A stretch of DNA of 64,000 nt from Humulus lupulus (taxonomy: Eukaryota > Streptophyta > Magnoliopsida > Rosales > Cannabaceae), in NCBI RefSeq assembly GCF_963169125.1, contig NC_084794.1, positions 228,442,219 to 228,506,218 of the forward strand. Reading direction: 5' to 3'. The position numbers were made by a program, and so were the translations under genes. Below, piece by piece: positions 1 through 12,719 of the stretch. The notes under the pieces are model-generated. The model searched no databases and was not told the origin of the DNA. It saw only the letters and a list, made by a program, of their open reading frames with translations. The first letter of the stretch is position 1, and each line of letters opens with the position of its first letter.

Positions 1-3000
1 AAGTATATATAATGAAATATTGGTGTTACTATTACCTAATTAATTATTATAAATATACTTTATGATCATCAAAACATTTGTATAATGATGTATTGTACTT
101 CATATGATCACATGATGGAGATCATGACTTGAATTCTAATTAATATCCTTAATTATTTGTAGGTTTATGTTTGTAATTCAGGCTAATTTATTAGAATTCA
201 GGGATTCATTAGTAGAGTACTGTACCGCGTGCTTAATTTTGTTTTTCTTCATATTAATTTGGCTATATATCTTCTGAAAGAGCTTAATTTTAATTACTGG
301 TTAAAAGAAAAGTATGTATTTGTAAAGCCTGAGTGATTATTGCTCATATACCCCAATCGATCGAATTATTGCTTTCGACGGTATATTTTTTTACTAGAGG
401 GAGATGGATTTGATTTTAAATACGTCCATATATTTATAGGTTAGAACTATATATGAATATTTTTTATGGAAAATATATGATAATTAGATGATGCATGTGC
501 ATAGGATAAATATTTTTGTGCATTTCATGTGTATTTATTAATCAATCAATTATACGATTTTAAAATCAACAAGTTTAGTTTAACATATATAAATTCCTAT
601 GATCATTTTCACTATCATCAATCAATTAATGATCTAGAGAGGAAAAAAAAAATAGGTAGACATTTGGTAATTAAAAAAGAAATTAATTATAAATGATATT
701 CAGCCAACTAATTCAATTATTCATCTTATATATACTTCTAAGCCGAATGAAACTCGTCCCCTCTCACGAGACGACGAAATCCGACCCTCTATATATCCAC
801 CAATATTATATATAGTTTTTATTTATTTATTAAGATACATGTATGCACATATTTAACATGTTTGCATTATTTATTTAAAATTACATATTTAATATTTTAT
901 TCAAGACTTGGCACCTGATCGTTAGGAATTCAATCGAGGTGCAAATCATTTTTTCCCTTCAAAATATAAAATCAAATTTTTTTTATATATATATAATCTC
1001 ACGATTAACTAAATAAGAAATAAAATCAAATAATGTTTTTTTCCAAGAATTTTTATTTATGTCAGAAATATAATATACATAGTAATTTTGTATAGACAGT
1101 ATATTTTTAATTAAAAATATGAGATTTTTTTATCCTATACCATATATATGTACAATTTTTTTAAGCCATATATATTTTGTTAAATTATAGAATTAATTGT
1201 TTTTTATTGGTTTTAAGAGTAGTTATATATTTTTATATGTTGTTGCTTACAAGTGATTTTCGCCAACTATATTGTAGTAGTGTGTTGATTGATTGTGGGA
1301 GAATTGAGAAGATTTCATGAAAAGATAAAGAAAAAGATTTGGGAACATGAAGTGAGAACTCCATGATTTCTTTATTGGAGAGTGTTGTTTATGGTTACAA
1401 GCCTTTGGTTTTGCTATAATTTTTCTTCTGTTTCGGGACCATTTCTTCTTCCCTTATATACAGGGAGAAGAGAATTAAAATTACACTTAATGCATCTACA
1501 ACTCTACTTTCTACAGCTAATAAGACAAAAAAAGTACATTTGGTCAACTACTTTTAAGGCTTAATAAATGCCTTGAGTAGTAAGTCGAGTCAGATTCATG
1601 CTTTTTGGAAAGAGTTGCGAATCACAGGCGTGCTTCTAGGGAAGCTGCGCATCGGGGACTGACTCTTTCAAAGAAGCGTGTGTCAATGGCCTATTCCTGG
1701 GATTTGGCAAAGTGTTGGTGGGATCTTTGTTGTTCACTTCTTCTTGCAGGGATGCTCGTAATTTTCTCGAGGATTCCCAGTGACATGAGATGGCCTTCTA
1801 AGGAGGGACCTAGCTAGTTCTTTCTTGACTTCCAGTTTCATGCCACTGAGGCGATATCCTTCTCTCTTAGGATGGAAGCGAGGATTTACTTGATCTTTGT
1901 TTGACATTTGTTGATTCTTGTGAAATGGATGAGAGGGTTAGTTGGTGACTTTCTTCTCGTGGATTGCTCTTCATCGGAGTGTCTTCGTGGGAGATCCAGA
2001 TTGCTTTTGAACTATCTCGTTGATCTCCTCCTTTTGGTGAGCTCCAATTTTAGCTTCATGGGAGGCGCCTTTGCCCTTCGCGAGGTGATTCACCCTCTTA
2101 TCTGATGAAGATCCAAAGTTTAAGTTTTGTGCGCCTATGGTATGAAGCGGACTAGCTACTTACTGGTTATGATGGCTAGTCCTATATCTTCCAAGGCCTT
2201 GGTTTAGCACAAGCGCTTATCATGCTTGAGCTTGACTCGGGTCTTGGTGACTTCTTGATGAGGGGGAGCGATGCTTCTCGCTTATCCCTGATGTTATACT
2301 TATTTAACGTCTTTTTTTCGTCTAATTTTTATTTGGCACAAACAATCAATTTTTATATCAATTTATTGTATAATAAAAAAGTTTTGTTATTCTATACTAT
2401 GTTTTTCTATTTTTGAACAAGTTATAAAGTTTTTTATTTATTTATATTTATTATTTATTCTTCATTCTTCTTCTTTTTTTTTTTCTTTTTACGATAACAC
2501 TTATTTTTGTATGTTGCCTAAAATATTTATTCACGTTATTCCTTATATTTTTTTCTTTCATCTTTTATAAATTTTTCTCATTTTTAACCATTATTCTTCT
2601 TGTATATTTTTTATTAATCTTTTTGTAGTGTTACCTGTTGTAGGTTGAAATTTATTATGATTGGTTAAATATAAAGGGTTAAACTATGAGAAAATTATGT
2701 ATAAGTGTGTAAATTTTGAGATTTTGAGATTTTGTGATTGCCATCAAAATATGACAAAATTGAGTTTGAACGAATACAATGAAGTATTCAAACACAAATT
2801 TTTTTATATAATAAAATTAAACAAATTACAATGTTAGTACAAAAAACTTAGATACATTAGTAATACAAAACAACCCGAAAATAGAAATTAAGTCATTGTT
2901 AATCAAGGACAATTTTATTTTTGGGTTTTCATAATTATCTAATTGTTGATTGATTGTCAATCAATTACAAACATTAAAAATAGCAAACAAAAAAAAAATC

Positions 3001-4458
3001 AAAATATTACATGATAATAATCCATATAGTTGAGCTCATTTCATCATCTGGAATTTTTTTTACAACTGGATCTGCATTTTCAAAACTGTAAAAAAAAAAT
3101 GCATTGTTATGCAAATAAACCGAACTTGTATCTTAAGCAACTAAATAGTTTTTAAATCAAAAGCATCACATCAACATACTTTTTAGACAGTGTTTTGGTC
3201 CATTATCTATGTGGCCCTTACATTTTTAAAAATTAATACTTGGACTTTGTATTTTGTAAAAAATTAAATTTAGGATTCTAGGGTTGATTTTGATAAAAAT
3301 AAATTTCAATATGACCAAAATACCCTATGGTTTTATTAAAGATTAAATTTTAAATTATAATTAATAAAAAAATTTAAATGAAATTAAAAAATAAATTTTA
3401 ATTAATAAAATCTTAATAATTTTAAAGAAAAAAAAATTGGTATTTTCTAAAAATTTGAAAACAAAAAAAAAACGAAAAGGATTTATAAATATAACATATC
3501 TAATAGTTAATCCATCACAACAGTAAGAAGATAAACAACTATGTTTGTATGTAAAAGTTAATATAACAAATCTAAACAAAAAAGTTTATATATGATAAAT
3601 ATGTAAAAGTAGTACCCACAAACATACAAAATAAACAAAAATGTTTACAAACAATCCACATGTCATTATAACAAGTTAAAATAAGTGTTGACACAAGGAT
3701 TTAGAATATATCAAAAGAAAACAAATGAATATGTTGGATTTTTACGTATGTGTTGGGTGGTTGAAATTCACTTAGTCCACTAGAGTATGTTATTTCCTTG
3801 GTTTAAAGTTTTGAAAGAAATTTCACAGAGTTTCAATCTGCATTTTTTAGATCCTTTTCAATGAACCAATCCCTATCTATTTGTGGAGGTGATTAGTGTG
3901 TAGGGTTTCCTAAAATTATAAATGGAAATTACCCAATACAAAATATTACACAATAAATACAAATATTAGTCAAATTATACATTTAATACATAATATACTT
4001 TCATATCTCTCTTATTCAATCAAAATCACTAAATAGGAAATAATCCATTGATTTATGGGATTCACATGAGAGTATATCCAAGGGATGCATTTTATTTTTC
4101 TTGATATGATTGAGCTAAATCTTGAGACTGATCTTTGAATCGAATGGGCAATATCAATATCCTTCTTCTAGCTGTTATCTCAAGCTGAAAACTATACAAG
4201 CTTAATACCTTAATCGGGTGGCGAACACACTGGAGAATTTTCAAATCCAATCTCGGAAAACGTACACACCTACTCACTCGAGTGTTTAGCCACGTGTCAT
4301 CCTTTGATAGGGAGCAGCTCAAGTTTTGATGACAGCTTACTAGAGACGTCCTTTCAATTTTTTTCCACCAATCTAATACAACATAAACAAAATTAACTGA
4401 TACAAAAATAAGCAAACAATAAATAAAAATAATATTAGCATGTTAATCAATATGTTCT
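1..4458. other. AT-rich flank with no recognisable gene
   Basis: No long open frame, structured RNA or protein domain can be seen on either strand. The stretch is rich in A/T runs and TATATA tracts. Positions about 1600-2280 are less AT-rich and hold several short open frames, but their translations resemble nothing I know. Positions 4092-4415 hold a 107-codon frame on the minus strand that is also unrecognised. These may be remnants of old repeats. The nest of retrotransposons begins at 4459. Confidence 0.5.
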
Positions 4459-4645
4459 TGTTAGAATAGTTTGTTAGTCCGTTTCTAATCTAACTACTCT
4501 GTAACTAATATTAGTTAGGTCAGGTTCAAGTTGTTAATTGTAGCTTTGTACAACTAATTGTATAAATATCCAAATGTACACATATCATCATTCAATACAC
4601 AAAAATATTTTTCTCTCAATTTTCTCTGATTTACTTTTGTTTACA
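4459..4645 (+). repeat. 5' LTR of element F (187 bp)
   Basis: The repeat starts TGTTAGAATAG and ends TTTGTTTACA, the TG...CA ends expected of an LTR. A TATA-like TGTATAAATAT lies at about 4559-4569, and a sequence resembling the primer-binding site of the methionine initiator tRNA follows at once. The partner LTR is not in the window, so the call rests on this architecture. The TSD cannot be tested. Confidence 0.68.
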
Positions 4646-4658
4646 AGGCATCAGAGTC
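4646..4658 (+). other. Primer-binding site of F
   Basis: AGGCATCAGAGTC resembles the usual plant copia primer site TGGTATCAGAGC, complementary to the 3' end of initiator methionine tRNA, with a few changes. It directly abuts the CA end of the LTR. Confidence 0.6.
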
Positions 4659-4660
4659 AA

Positions 4661-5165
4661 ATTACAACCGACCGCCAAAAATTGGATATCCAATTACTAT
4701 AGGATCAGATCAGATGTAATTTTTAAAAATCCAAATTGGATCGGTCGGTTGTTGGATGGGGGTCCAACATCCAATAAAAACTGACTGAAGCGATCCAATA
4801 ATCATCCAACTACATATATGCTTCTAATTTAGATGAATTTGTGTTGTATGCTTCTAAATTATTAGAACTAAATAGTATTTTCATTTGGATGAGTAATTTG
4901 TGTGTTTTAAAATTGAAATATACATGAAAATTAGATTTAAAAAGACTCTAAATGATTTGATGGATTCGATCCGATTCAATAAATAACTAGGGGATGCATC
5001 CAATGGATGGAACTGATCCAAAACAATTATCCATTGGATCAGATCGAATCAGTTGACTCAATTAAATTGGATTGGATCGGTTGTAAAAATCAAAATCCAA
5101 TGGATAATTGGATTGGATCAGATAGGCTTAAATCCATTGGATGTGATCCAATGAACACCCCTAAT
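4661..5165. repeat. Unclassified repeat rich in GGATCCAATGGAT-like words
   Basis: This half-kilobase is built from variants of ATTGGATCGGATCCAATGG on both strands. It ends AATGAACACCCCTAA, which resembles the end of hAT-type miniature elements as I remember them. I could not find a convincing matching inverted end on the left. It sits where the N-terminal half of F's gag should be, so it is either an insertion with accompanying deletion or a replacement. No coding potential was recognised. Confidence 0.4.
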
Positions 5166-5175
5166 AATGCTGAGG

Positions 5176-5180
5176 TTGAA
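5176..5180. repeat. Left TSD of element A (TTGAA)
   Basis: TTGAA directly precedes the TG end of A's left LTR and is repeated exactly at 56180-56184, directly after the CA end of A's right LTR, 51 kb away. Confidence 0.85.
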
Positions 5181-7650
5181 TGTAACATCCTCCTAATCCA
5201 GGACCGCTACATTGTGTATTAAATAATGCTTAATTCGTTAAACGAGACATTTGGACTTAAAACGTGTAATTGAAACTAACCACAAGTTTAGGTACTAAAA
5301 ATTTCAGTCAAAAGTCAACCATTTCATTAAAAGAGTTTGTTTTCAACACATGGGATGCCAACAGAGTTTAAAAACTAATACAAACTCAAAATGAATACAA
5401 AAGGAAACCTAAGCGGAAAATCAGGGTCCAACCCTATTCCAATTGATAACCTCGGTCGTGGAGATCGAGCAGGCCGCATATGTACACCCTGCCCCTGAAG
5501 CTCTCCAACTCATGGCTGGTCCAACTTTTCTTTTCCTTTACCTGCAGCATGTAGCACCCGTGAGCCGAGGCTCAGCAAGAAAACATAATCATGCTCATAA
5601 GCAATAATTATCAAGTCACAAAATCATAATCAGCATGCCTAACAGTAATAACCCTACTCATGCATGCAATCAATCCATATAAGTGACTATAGAATCACAC
5701 CGGGCCCCTTGCCCTATTCCCTATATAACCAACTTTAGAGTTGGCCAAGCGTACCCGATGCTTATTATTTCAAGTGGCCATAGGGCCGTTTGAGCGTATA
5801 TCACGCTTCCTGGTTAGCTTAACCACATCGGTCGACGTTCAACACGCTATTGTTGTTCCTCGACTCATAAACCGAGCCTTTAAAACCCTCGGCTTATAAG
5901 CCGAGCCTTGTAAACTCTCGACTTATAAGCCGAATTTTGTAAACACTCAACTTATAAGTTGAATCTTGTAAACTCTCGACTTATAAGTTGAGTCTTTTAA
6001 CCAGATATATACTCGATTAATAAGCCAAGCTTTTCAGTCGAGTATAATTGATAAACTCTCAACTTATAAACTGAGCTTTTCCATCAAATATAACAGATAA
6101 ATAATTATTACTTAACACATGTAAACACAGTGCAATCAACATGTTTAATAAAATATTCTCAGCATGGTTATAATCATGCTCTATAGCCGGGCCAAGCCCT
6201 AAAAATAAATCGGGTGTAGTTTTCTTACCTCTAGTCCAAGCGCTAGAAAAATAGAAATGACCCTCGAGCACGATCCCCTTCTGAGCCTTAGCGCTACCCT
6301 AGTCACAACCATAATATAGGATATTTATCAATATCAAGTAACTAAAGGCTTCCGGACCGAGTCCTAGCCTCTGGGACCTTGAATTCTACTAAACTAGATA
6401 GTAGAATCCTCATGAGACCTTAGGTTCGAGTCCTCACAACTCGAAACCTCACTTGACCAATCTTCCCAATTAGCGTCGCGACACACTCCTGGAGGGTCAC
6501 AACGTGCCTTAAAGCAGAGAGCCTTGGCCCTGTTTTCACAGAACAAACGCCGCGGCGCAATCCACCTGGCGTCGCGACGCTATGACGGTTTAGAAGAACC
6601 CTAACGCCCCTGAGTTCATACAGGCCGCGGTGCTCCAAGAACAGCGCCGCGGCACAACCTCACGAACCCAGAATTCCAGCGATTTTAAGAATTGCCCAAC
6701 CTCCCAAAATTACCCCAACACTCAATTTTACTCACAATTGACCATAAAAATGGTCCCAACAACCCAGAAATATAAAAACCAATCTCCAAACTCAACCAAA
6801 ACATCACATAAACCAAAAATTCATAAAGGAATTTAAAACTCAAAACTTTAGAAACTCAAAGTTCAAAACTTGCAATTACCTCTGATCAATTCGTTTCCTA
6901 GCTTCTTCCTTAAGTTTGATAGCCTCTAAGTTCTCCCAAAGCAAGTTCCAATTCCAACAAGCTCCCTCCTAGACTCAAAATGATAAAGACACTCCAAAGT
7001 CCTTCTTGAAGCCAAAGCACAAGTGAGAGGGATGGAGAGTACCGAGAGAGAGAGATGATAAACTCAGCTAGTCAAGATAAGTCCATGGTCCCAATGACCA
7101 AAATACCCCCACTCATCTAAATCTCTCTCAAAGCCCATCAAGGGCAAAATGGAGTTTTGCCATTTCCCACTAATTCATAATTAACTCCATATTTCCTAAA
7201 TAATTCTAATGTCTCCAAATAATCACCAAACAACTTCCCATTACCCGATAAATCCTAGTAATGTACTATATTACTAAAATACCCCTAGGCTCACCCCGAG
7301 CCGGGTATTTGACCTCGTTGTGACTAAACCGCTAACTTGCTCACTAGAATCGTCACGTGCTGAGTAACTCAAATATATCCACATAATAATGTAGTCTCAA
7401 TCGTAAATCGCATATATTTACAAATACATCCTCAGCAGGTCAAATTACGAAAATACCCTTCTAATAAGAAACGAGCTCACATGCATGCTTAATACACCTA
7501 AACATGCAAACCTAGTCATATCATAATATAACTCACATAATTCACATGATAATATACACACATCATATAAATACATAATTAATCCAAGTATTGCCCTCTT
7601 GGCACACTAATCAAGGCACTAAGCTTGATTAGCAAATTTGGGATGTTATA
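5181..7650 (-). repeat. 3' LTR of element A (2470 bp)
   Basis: It starts TGTAACATCC and ends GGATGTTATA, a terminal inverted repeat with the final CA mutated to TA. It is closely similar through most of its length to the split LTR at 44472-46372 plus 55958-56179. It carries the palindrome array at 5859-6080 and GC-rich CCGCGG patches at about 6545-6655. A segment of about 446 bp present here (about 6925-7370) is deleted from the other copy, with the junction near 46309. On the minus strand it is preceded by the end of pol and a short purine run. Confidence 0.85.
5859..6080. repeat. Array of palindromic units in A's 3' LTR
   Basis: Units of about 27-30 bp each contain a version of CTCGGCTTATAAGCCGAG. 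The unit at 5888-5905 is a perfect 18-bp palindrome. Neighbouring units differ by base changes that often keep the two arms complementary, for example TCAACTTATAAGTTGA. A similar array occupies about 45140-45450 in the other LTR. Confidence 0.8.
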
Positions 7651-7972
7651 AGTATCCACTCGTTATAGAAATTTCTTCCTCAAAATTTACCTGAACATCT
7701 CGGGATACTGATCCCACATGTCTGATTCTAACTCCCCGGTCGCTTCCTCAACCTTGTTGTTCCTCCATAATACCTTAAACAAAGGTATGGTTTTATTCCT
7801 CAATACTTTGTCCTTTCTATCCAAGAATGAACTGGTCGCTCCTCATACGACAAATCTGTTTATTGCTCCAGATCTTCATAACTCAACACATGAGTTAAAT
7901 CTAATACATATTTTTGAAGCATCGAAATATGGAATACGTTATGAACACATGTCAACGATGGGGGTAAAGCCA
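7651..7972 (-). pseudogene. Element A: C-terminal end of pol (chromodomain-like tail)
   Basis: Read on the minus strand this encodes the last part of a Ty3 polyprotein. L-A-L-P-P and H-N-V-F-H-I-S-M come first, then L-S-Y-E-E-R-P-V, then a tail ending with M-W-D-Q-Y-P-E-M-F-R and a stop near 7716. The same ending is found in J (about 53330-53624). A TAA stop and at least one 1-base frameshift break it. Upstream sequence is cut off at 7972, where the TG end of element B's LTR begins. In chromoviruses this tail is thought to steer integration to marked chromatin; here it is only a relic. Confidence 0.75.
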
Positions 7973-9997
7973 TGTTGGTATTAAATGATCAAATCAAAGG
8001 TACGTAGCGGAATATACGGACCCACTTTAATAAATATTAACACCAGTCAGGATCATACACATATATAAATATTAAATCACATACAAATAGATCAGGAATT
8101 ACCTCTTGTAGCATATCAAGTGTCCTTGAGTTTTTTTTGTATACATCAACGATCTTCCTATCCAGTGTTCTGAGATCTCACACCCTGATCTTCTGACAAA
8201 TTCTCAAACACACAAGGACATGTGTGGGTATGTAGGATTCAAAAGGTTGATTTATGTGACTCCCTAGACGTATTCAACACATGAGATCTAGAGAGTTTTG
8301 ATAGAGAGAAGGTTTAGAATAGTTTTCAGGTTTAGAGAAAATTATTGCTTTAGAGAGAGAGTATGTATTTTTATTTTTCAAAAAATAATAATCAAGTCAT
8401 ATTCTGAAAGTCACGTACTACAGACTTATAAAGGTATTTAATCAAATTAAATAATATTTATTTAATTAAAATATAATTCAAATTAAAACTGATTAGTTTT
8501 TTCATTTAATATTTATTTAAAAAGAATAATTGAATAACTGATTAAAAAAACTTATTTGAAATTCAAAATTCAAATCCCAGGGATAATTATCCCCGAGTTA
8601 GGCGCCGCACACTGTACTGTACAATGTGTGTCGCCTAACCCTATTAGGGTTTCCCTAATTTTCTCATTTGTTTATTTAATCAACTTTTAAGACAATATAT
8701 TTATCCCAACATAAATATCAGTTAATTCAAAATTAACTTTATCTTAAAATATCAGTTTTAAATTAGCTAAATAAATATCATATTATAAATCAGATAATTA
8801 TTATTATCTCTCTTCATATTAATCTAAACAAGATTAATATTAATTTTTAACCTATAGTTTTTTAAAATAAAAACTATATAGTTAAATAATTAATTAATTC
8901 AAAATTAATCAATTACCCATAGTTATCACATAATTATTTTCTTACCCTAGAAAATTAATTTCTTTGCAATTTAGTCCTTTCTCTTTACAAATCTTTCTTT
9001 TGACATCCTTACCCTTGACAGTGTAGGAGAGATGTGATCTGGGGACCATGGACCTATAATACGAAGCTCTAATATACTAGATTATTAATTAAACTCTTTA
9101 ATCTAATAATCTTATATATTAATTCCATGATTACTCCACTATAAACATGGTATTGTACTCTAAGTATATATAGAATTATGTTTACAGAGTTTTCTCTAGT
9201 AGTCCATTGATATAATCAATATATGTAGTTCTATCCTCCATTATTGGTTCGTTTTGTACCCTTCTAATTACATCTTGATCCTTAAGTACCATTAATTCAC
9301 TAGTGAATAATTAATCTATAATCTAATTATATATTTGAGCTCAATAACTATTCCATTTCAGATTCAACCCTTAAGGGAGCCAATATTCGATCACTTAGGA
9401 AAGCATGGATTCCAATATTGTAATTCATGTTCCCAGCAATCCATGATATTGAATCTCTGAAATAAAAGTCATTAGCCTCATTATTCTATGAGACCTTAAC
9501 GAGTGAATCAAAAGATCCAATAAACATAAACAGGAGTTCATGAATACTCAGGATTTAGACTGATCTACAAATGATCATCTATTATGACAAGAATTAAATC
9601 TTTACGTCAAACGACAAGTTTATAAAGATAATTAATTCTCATCTGTCCTGTCATATATAATCTTTATTATATACAACACCTTTACTAAGATGTCTATCCA
9701 CATCAGTAATTTGAATCTAGATTACTTACATCTCATATGCTTAGCAAACCGTACTAGTAACCATTCATTAAAGATTCCTTACTTTATTATGTTACTGACT
9801 ATTTTATTCATTATATATGATCTTAATTCTCTCGTACTAATATAATATCATATTCTCATAAATGAATAGGGAATTTTCTTGATCTTATTATATAATTAAT
9901 TCAAACAATAATTATAACATTCAAATATAATAAAATTGTACTTTTATTAAAAACCAATAAAAAGTATTTACATGCTTTTAGGGCATTAATCCTAACA
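7973..9997 (-). repeat. 3' LTR of element B (2025 bp)
   Basis: On the plus strand it begins TGTTGGTATTAAATG and ends GGGCATTAATCCTAACA, giving imperfect inverted ends. It matches 22963 to about 24472 nearly throughout, with differences of several percent by eye. It contains a long imperfect hairpin at 8597-8639 and a TATA-like TTTATAAG on the minus strand near 8427-8434. Confidence 0.88.
8597..8639. repeat. Hairpin in the LTR of B
   Basis: The arms GTTAGGCG...CACTGTAC and GTACAATGTG...CGCCTAAC pair across a one-base centre with few mismatches. The corresponding place in the other LTR (about 23602-23645) keeps the outline but has decayed. It lies about 170 bp upstream, in transcription direction, of the TATA-like site. 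Confidence 0.65.
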
Positions 9998-10011
9998 ATC
10001 TCCCACTTGCC
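9998..10011 (-). other. Polypurine tract of B
   Basis: The minus strand reads GGCAAGTGGGAGAT immediately before the LTR start TGTTAGG. This is the classic plus-strand primer arrangement of plant copia elements. Confidence 0.8.
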
Positions 10012-10108
10012 TTCAAAGCAAGTGAGGCATCTCCCTTAATCCCATATTTCGCATGTGACCCATTAACGACTTTGCAGGAAGTATCTTGGTTAACGGGTCA
10101 ACCAGGTT

Positions 10109-11460
10109 CTATTCCGACGCTTTCTTCATAGCAGTCACATCACCTCGGTGTACAATCTCTGTTACCAGATGGTATTTCCTTTCTATATGCTTCTCTCTCT
10201 TGTGGCTTCTCGGTTCTTTGGAATTAGCTACTGCTCCACTGTTGTCACAATAAAGGATTAGTGGCTTATCCATATATGGAACAACTTCCATATCAGTGTA
10301 GAACTTCCTCAACCAAACCACCTCCTTAGCTTCTTCACAAGTCGCTATATATTCGGCTTCCATGGTTGAATTAGTTATGCCGGATTACTTAATGCTTCTC
10401 CAGACAACAGCTCCTCCACCAAGGGTGAACACTGACCCAGATGTCGAATTTCGACTGTCTTTGTCTGATTGGAAATCAGAATCAGTGTATCTAGTAGGGT
10501 TTAGCTCACCCTTTGAATATACCAACATATAGTCTCTCGTTCTCCTAAGAAACTTGAGAATGTGCTTTACTACAATCCAGTGTTCCAAACCAGGATTTGA
10601 TTGATAGGACTTACAATCCCAACTGCATAACATATGTCGGGCCTAGTACACAACATAACATACATCAAACTCCCAACTGCTGAAGCATAGGGATACTTTC
10701 TCATATCCTCTTCGTCCTGAGGTGTCTTGGGACATTGTTTCTTGGAGAGAGCAATTCCATGTCTAGTCAGTAATTGACCTTTCATGGAATTCTCCGTAGA
10801 GAATCTTTCAAGCACCTTATATATATAATTATCCTGAGAAAGTTCCAAGAGCTTGTTCTTCCTATCCCTTAGGATTTGGATTCCTAGAACATAGCTAGCC
10901 TCGCCCAAACCTTTCATTTGGAACTTTTTAGCTAACCACTCCTTTACGTTTGTCAATGTCTCTACATTGTTCCCAATGAGCAAAATTTCATCAAAGTAAA
11001 GAACCAAGAAAGCCACCACTTTTCCTTTGATGTATTTATACACACATGCTTTGTCGACACTTTGTTCGAAGCCATATGTTTTAATTATTTCATCGAAAGT
11101 GATATTCCAAGATCTAGGTGGTTGCCTTAATCCATAAATGGACTTCAACAACTTGCACACCTTTTGATCTTCCTTTTTCTTTATGACCCCTTCTGGTTGT
11201 ACCATATATATACTTTCATCAAGATAGCCATTAAGAAATGATGTCTTGATGTCCATTTTCCATATCTCATAATCATTGACAGCTGTTATGGATAAGAGGA
11301 TTCAAATGGATTTGAGCATGGCCACAGGAGAAAATGTTTCTTCATAATCAACACCTTCTTTCCGAGTGTAACTTTTGGCTACAAGCCTCGCTTTGAAAGT
11401 CTCTACTTTCCCATCTACACATTTTTTCTTTTTTTATATCCACTTACACCCTATGGGTCT
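10109..11460 (-). pseudogene. Element B: reverse transcriptase and RNase H
   Basis: The minus strand encodes copia reverse transcriptase (frame 11256-10570) with M-D-I-K-T-S-F-L-N-G near its start and the polymerase box as Y-F-D-E instead of Y-V-D-D, so a catalytic aspartate is changed. A frameshift near 10600 moves the frame to 10633-10385 (thumb and RNase H start, with Y-T-D-S-D). RNase H continues in 10363-10109, with M-E-A-E-Y-I-A and L-Y-C-D-N-S. Positions 11257-11460 hold the more N-terminal part ([14 protein letters not shown]) with stops. The enzyme would copy element RNA in virus-like particles, but this copy cannot work. Confidence 0.82.
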
Positions 11461-11699
11461 GACATATTCAGGTGGATCTACAAGTTCCTAGACAGAATTG
11501 GAATACATCGATTCCATTTCTTGGTTCATGGCTTCTTGCCATTTCTCCTTTCCAGGATCATCCATTGCCTATTTAAAGGTCAATGGATCGTCCTTGTCTG
11601 CATCAGAAATAAGGACATGTGCCTCATGTTCGTAGCGAACAGGTTGTCTCACAATCCTCCCACTACGACGTTACACCGAGGTTTCTTTTTCAGGAATCA

Positions 11700-12700
11700 T
11701 GGTTTCCTTGGTTTGTCATTTATCATTTAATGATGAAGATGATTGTGATGGAATCTTATCAGTTGTGAGTTCCTCCAATACTACCTTGCTCCGAGATTTA
11801 TAATTATTCATATAGTCATGTTCAAGGAAGGTCGCATTTGTGGAACCAAATACCTTTTGATCATTGGGACTATATAAATAACCACCTCTTGTTTCTAGAG
11901 TGTAGCCAACAAAAATGCACACTTCCGGCCTTGATTCAAGTTTCCCTGATTTAGGTCTAAGAACATGAGTATAACAGCCCCAAATGCGGAAATGGTGCAA
12001 ACTAGGTGTTTCCATTCCACAATTCCAGTGGCGTTTTGCTAATGGTCTTAGATGGGACTACATTCAAAATGTACGTCATCGTTTGAAGTGCATATCCCAA
12101 GAATGAGAGAGGAAGTGAAGAGTAGCTTAACATAGACCTTACCATGTCCAACAAGGTCCTGTTTCTTCTTTTAGAAACACCATTTTGATGTGGGTTCCTA
12201 GTGCTGTGAGTTGGGATAGAATACCATGCTCCAACAAGAAATATTTGAATTCTAAATCCAAATATTCTCCACCTCGATCAGATTGAAGTGTATTTAGAGT
12301 CTTACCTAGCTGCTTCTCAACCTCAGCTTTGAATTCTAGAAACTTACCAAAGGTTTCAGATTTCCTAAGCATTAAGTAAGCATGACCATATCTTGAGTAA
12401 TCGTCAATAAAAGTGACGAAATACTCATACCCACCTCTTGCTTGTACATTGATTGGACCACAGACATCGTTGTGTACAAGATCCAAAGGTTCTTTGGCTC
12501 TACTGCCTTTCGCTAAGAAATGATGTTTGGTCATTTTTCCTTCTAGACAAGATTCACAAACCGAAAGAGTTCCAACTCTTAGTTCTCTCAAAGGTTCATC
12601 TTTTGTTAACCAGTTTATCCTATCTAGGCCTATATGACCAAGACTAAGATGCCAAAGATATGTGTCATCCTCGTTTGAAATTTTTTGTCTTTTGTTACCT
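11700..12700 (-). pseudogene. Element B: GAG-pre-integrase and integrase
   Basis: Starting near 12690, the minus strand encodes a GAG-pre-integrase motif (Y-L-W-H-L-S-L-G-H) and the zinc-binding cysteines C-E-S-C. The integrase core follows with D in L-D-L-V-H-N-D-V-C-G-P and D in L-Q-S-D-R-G-G-E-Y. At about 12190 the frame slips just before the expected N-G-V-x-E-R-x-N-R box, so the third acidic residue is out of frame. The C-terminal part resumes in 12015-11716 with H-F-R-I-W-G-C and V-C-I-F-V-G-Y. The order integrase before reverse transcriptase is diagnostic of Ty1/copia. Confidence 0.82.
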
Positions 12701-12719
12701 TCCAGTTTTGCTACTTTAA

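Noticed and set aside
960..1150. TATATA tracts as promoters
   Set aside because: Common AT-rich background with no linked gene.
1600..2280. Possible host gene fragment in the left flank
   Set aside because: Only short frames without conserved motifs or convincing splice signals.
4092..4415. Minus-strand 107-codon frame as a gene
   Set aside because: No recognised domain, and the surroundings are repeat-like and AT-rich; left as unassigned.
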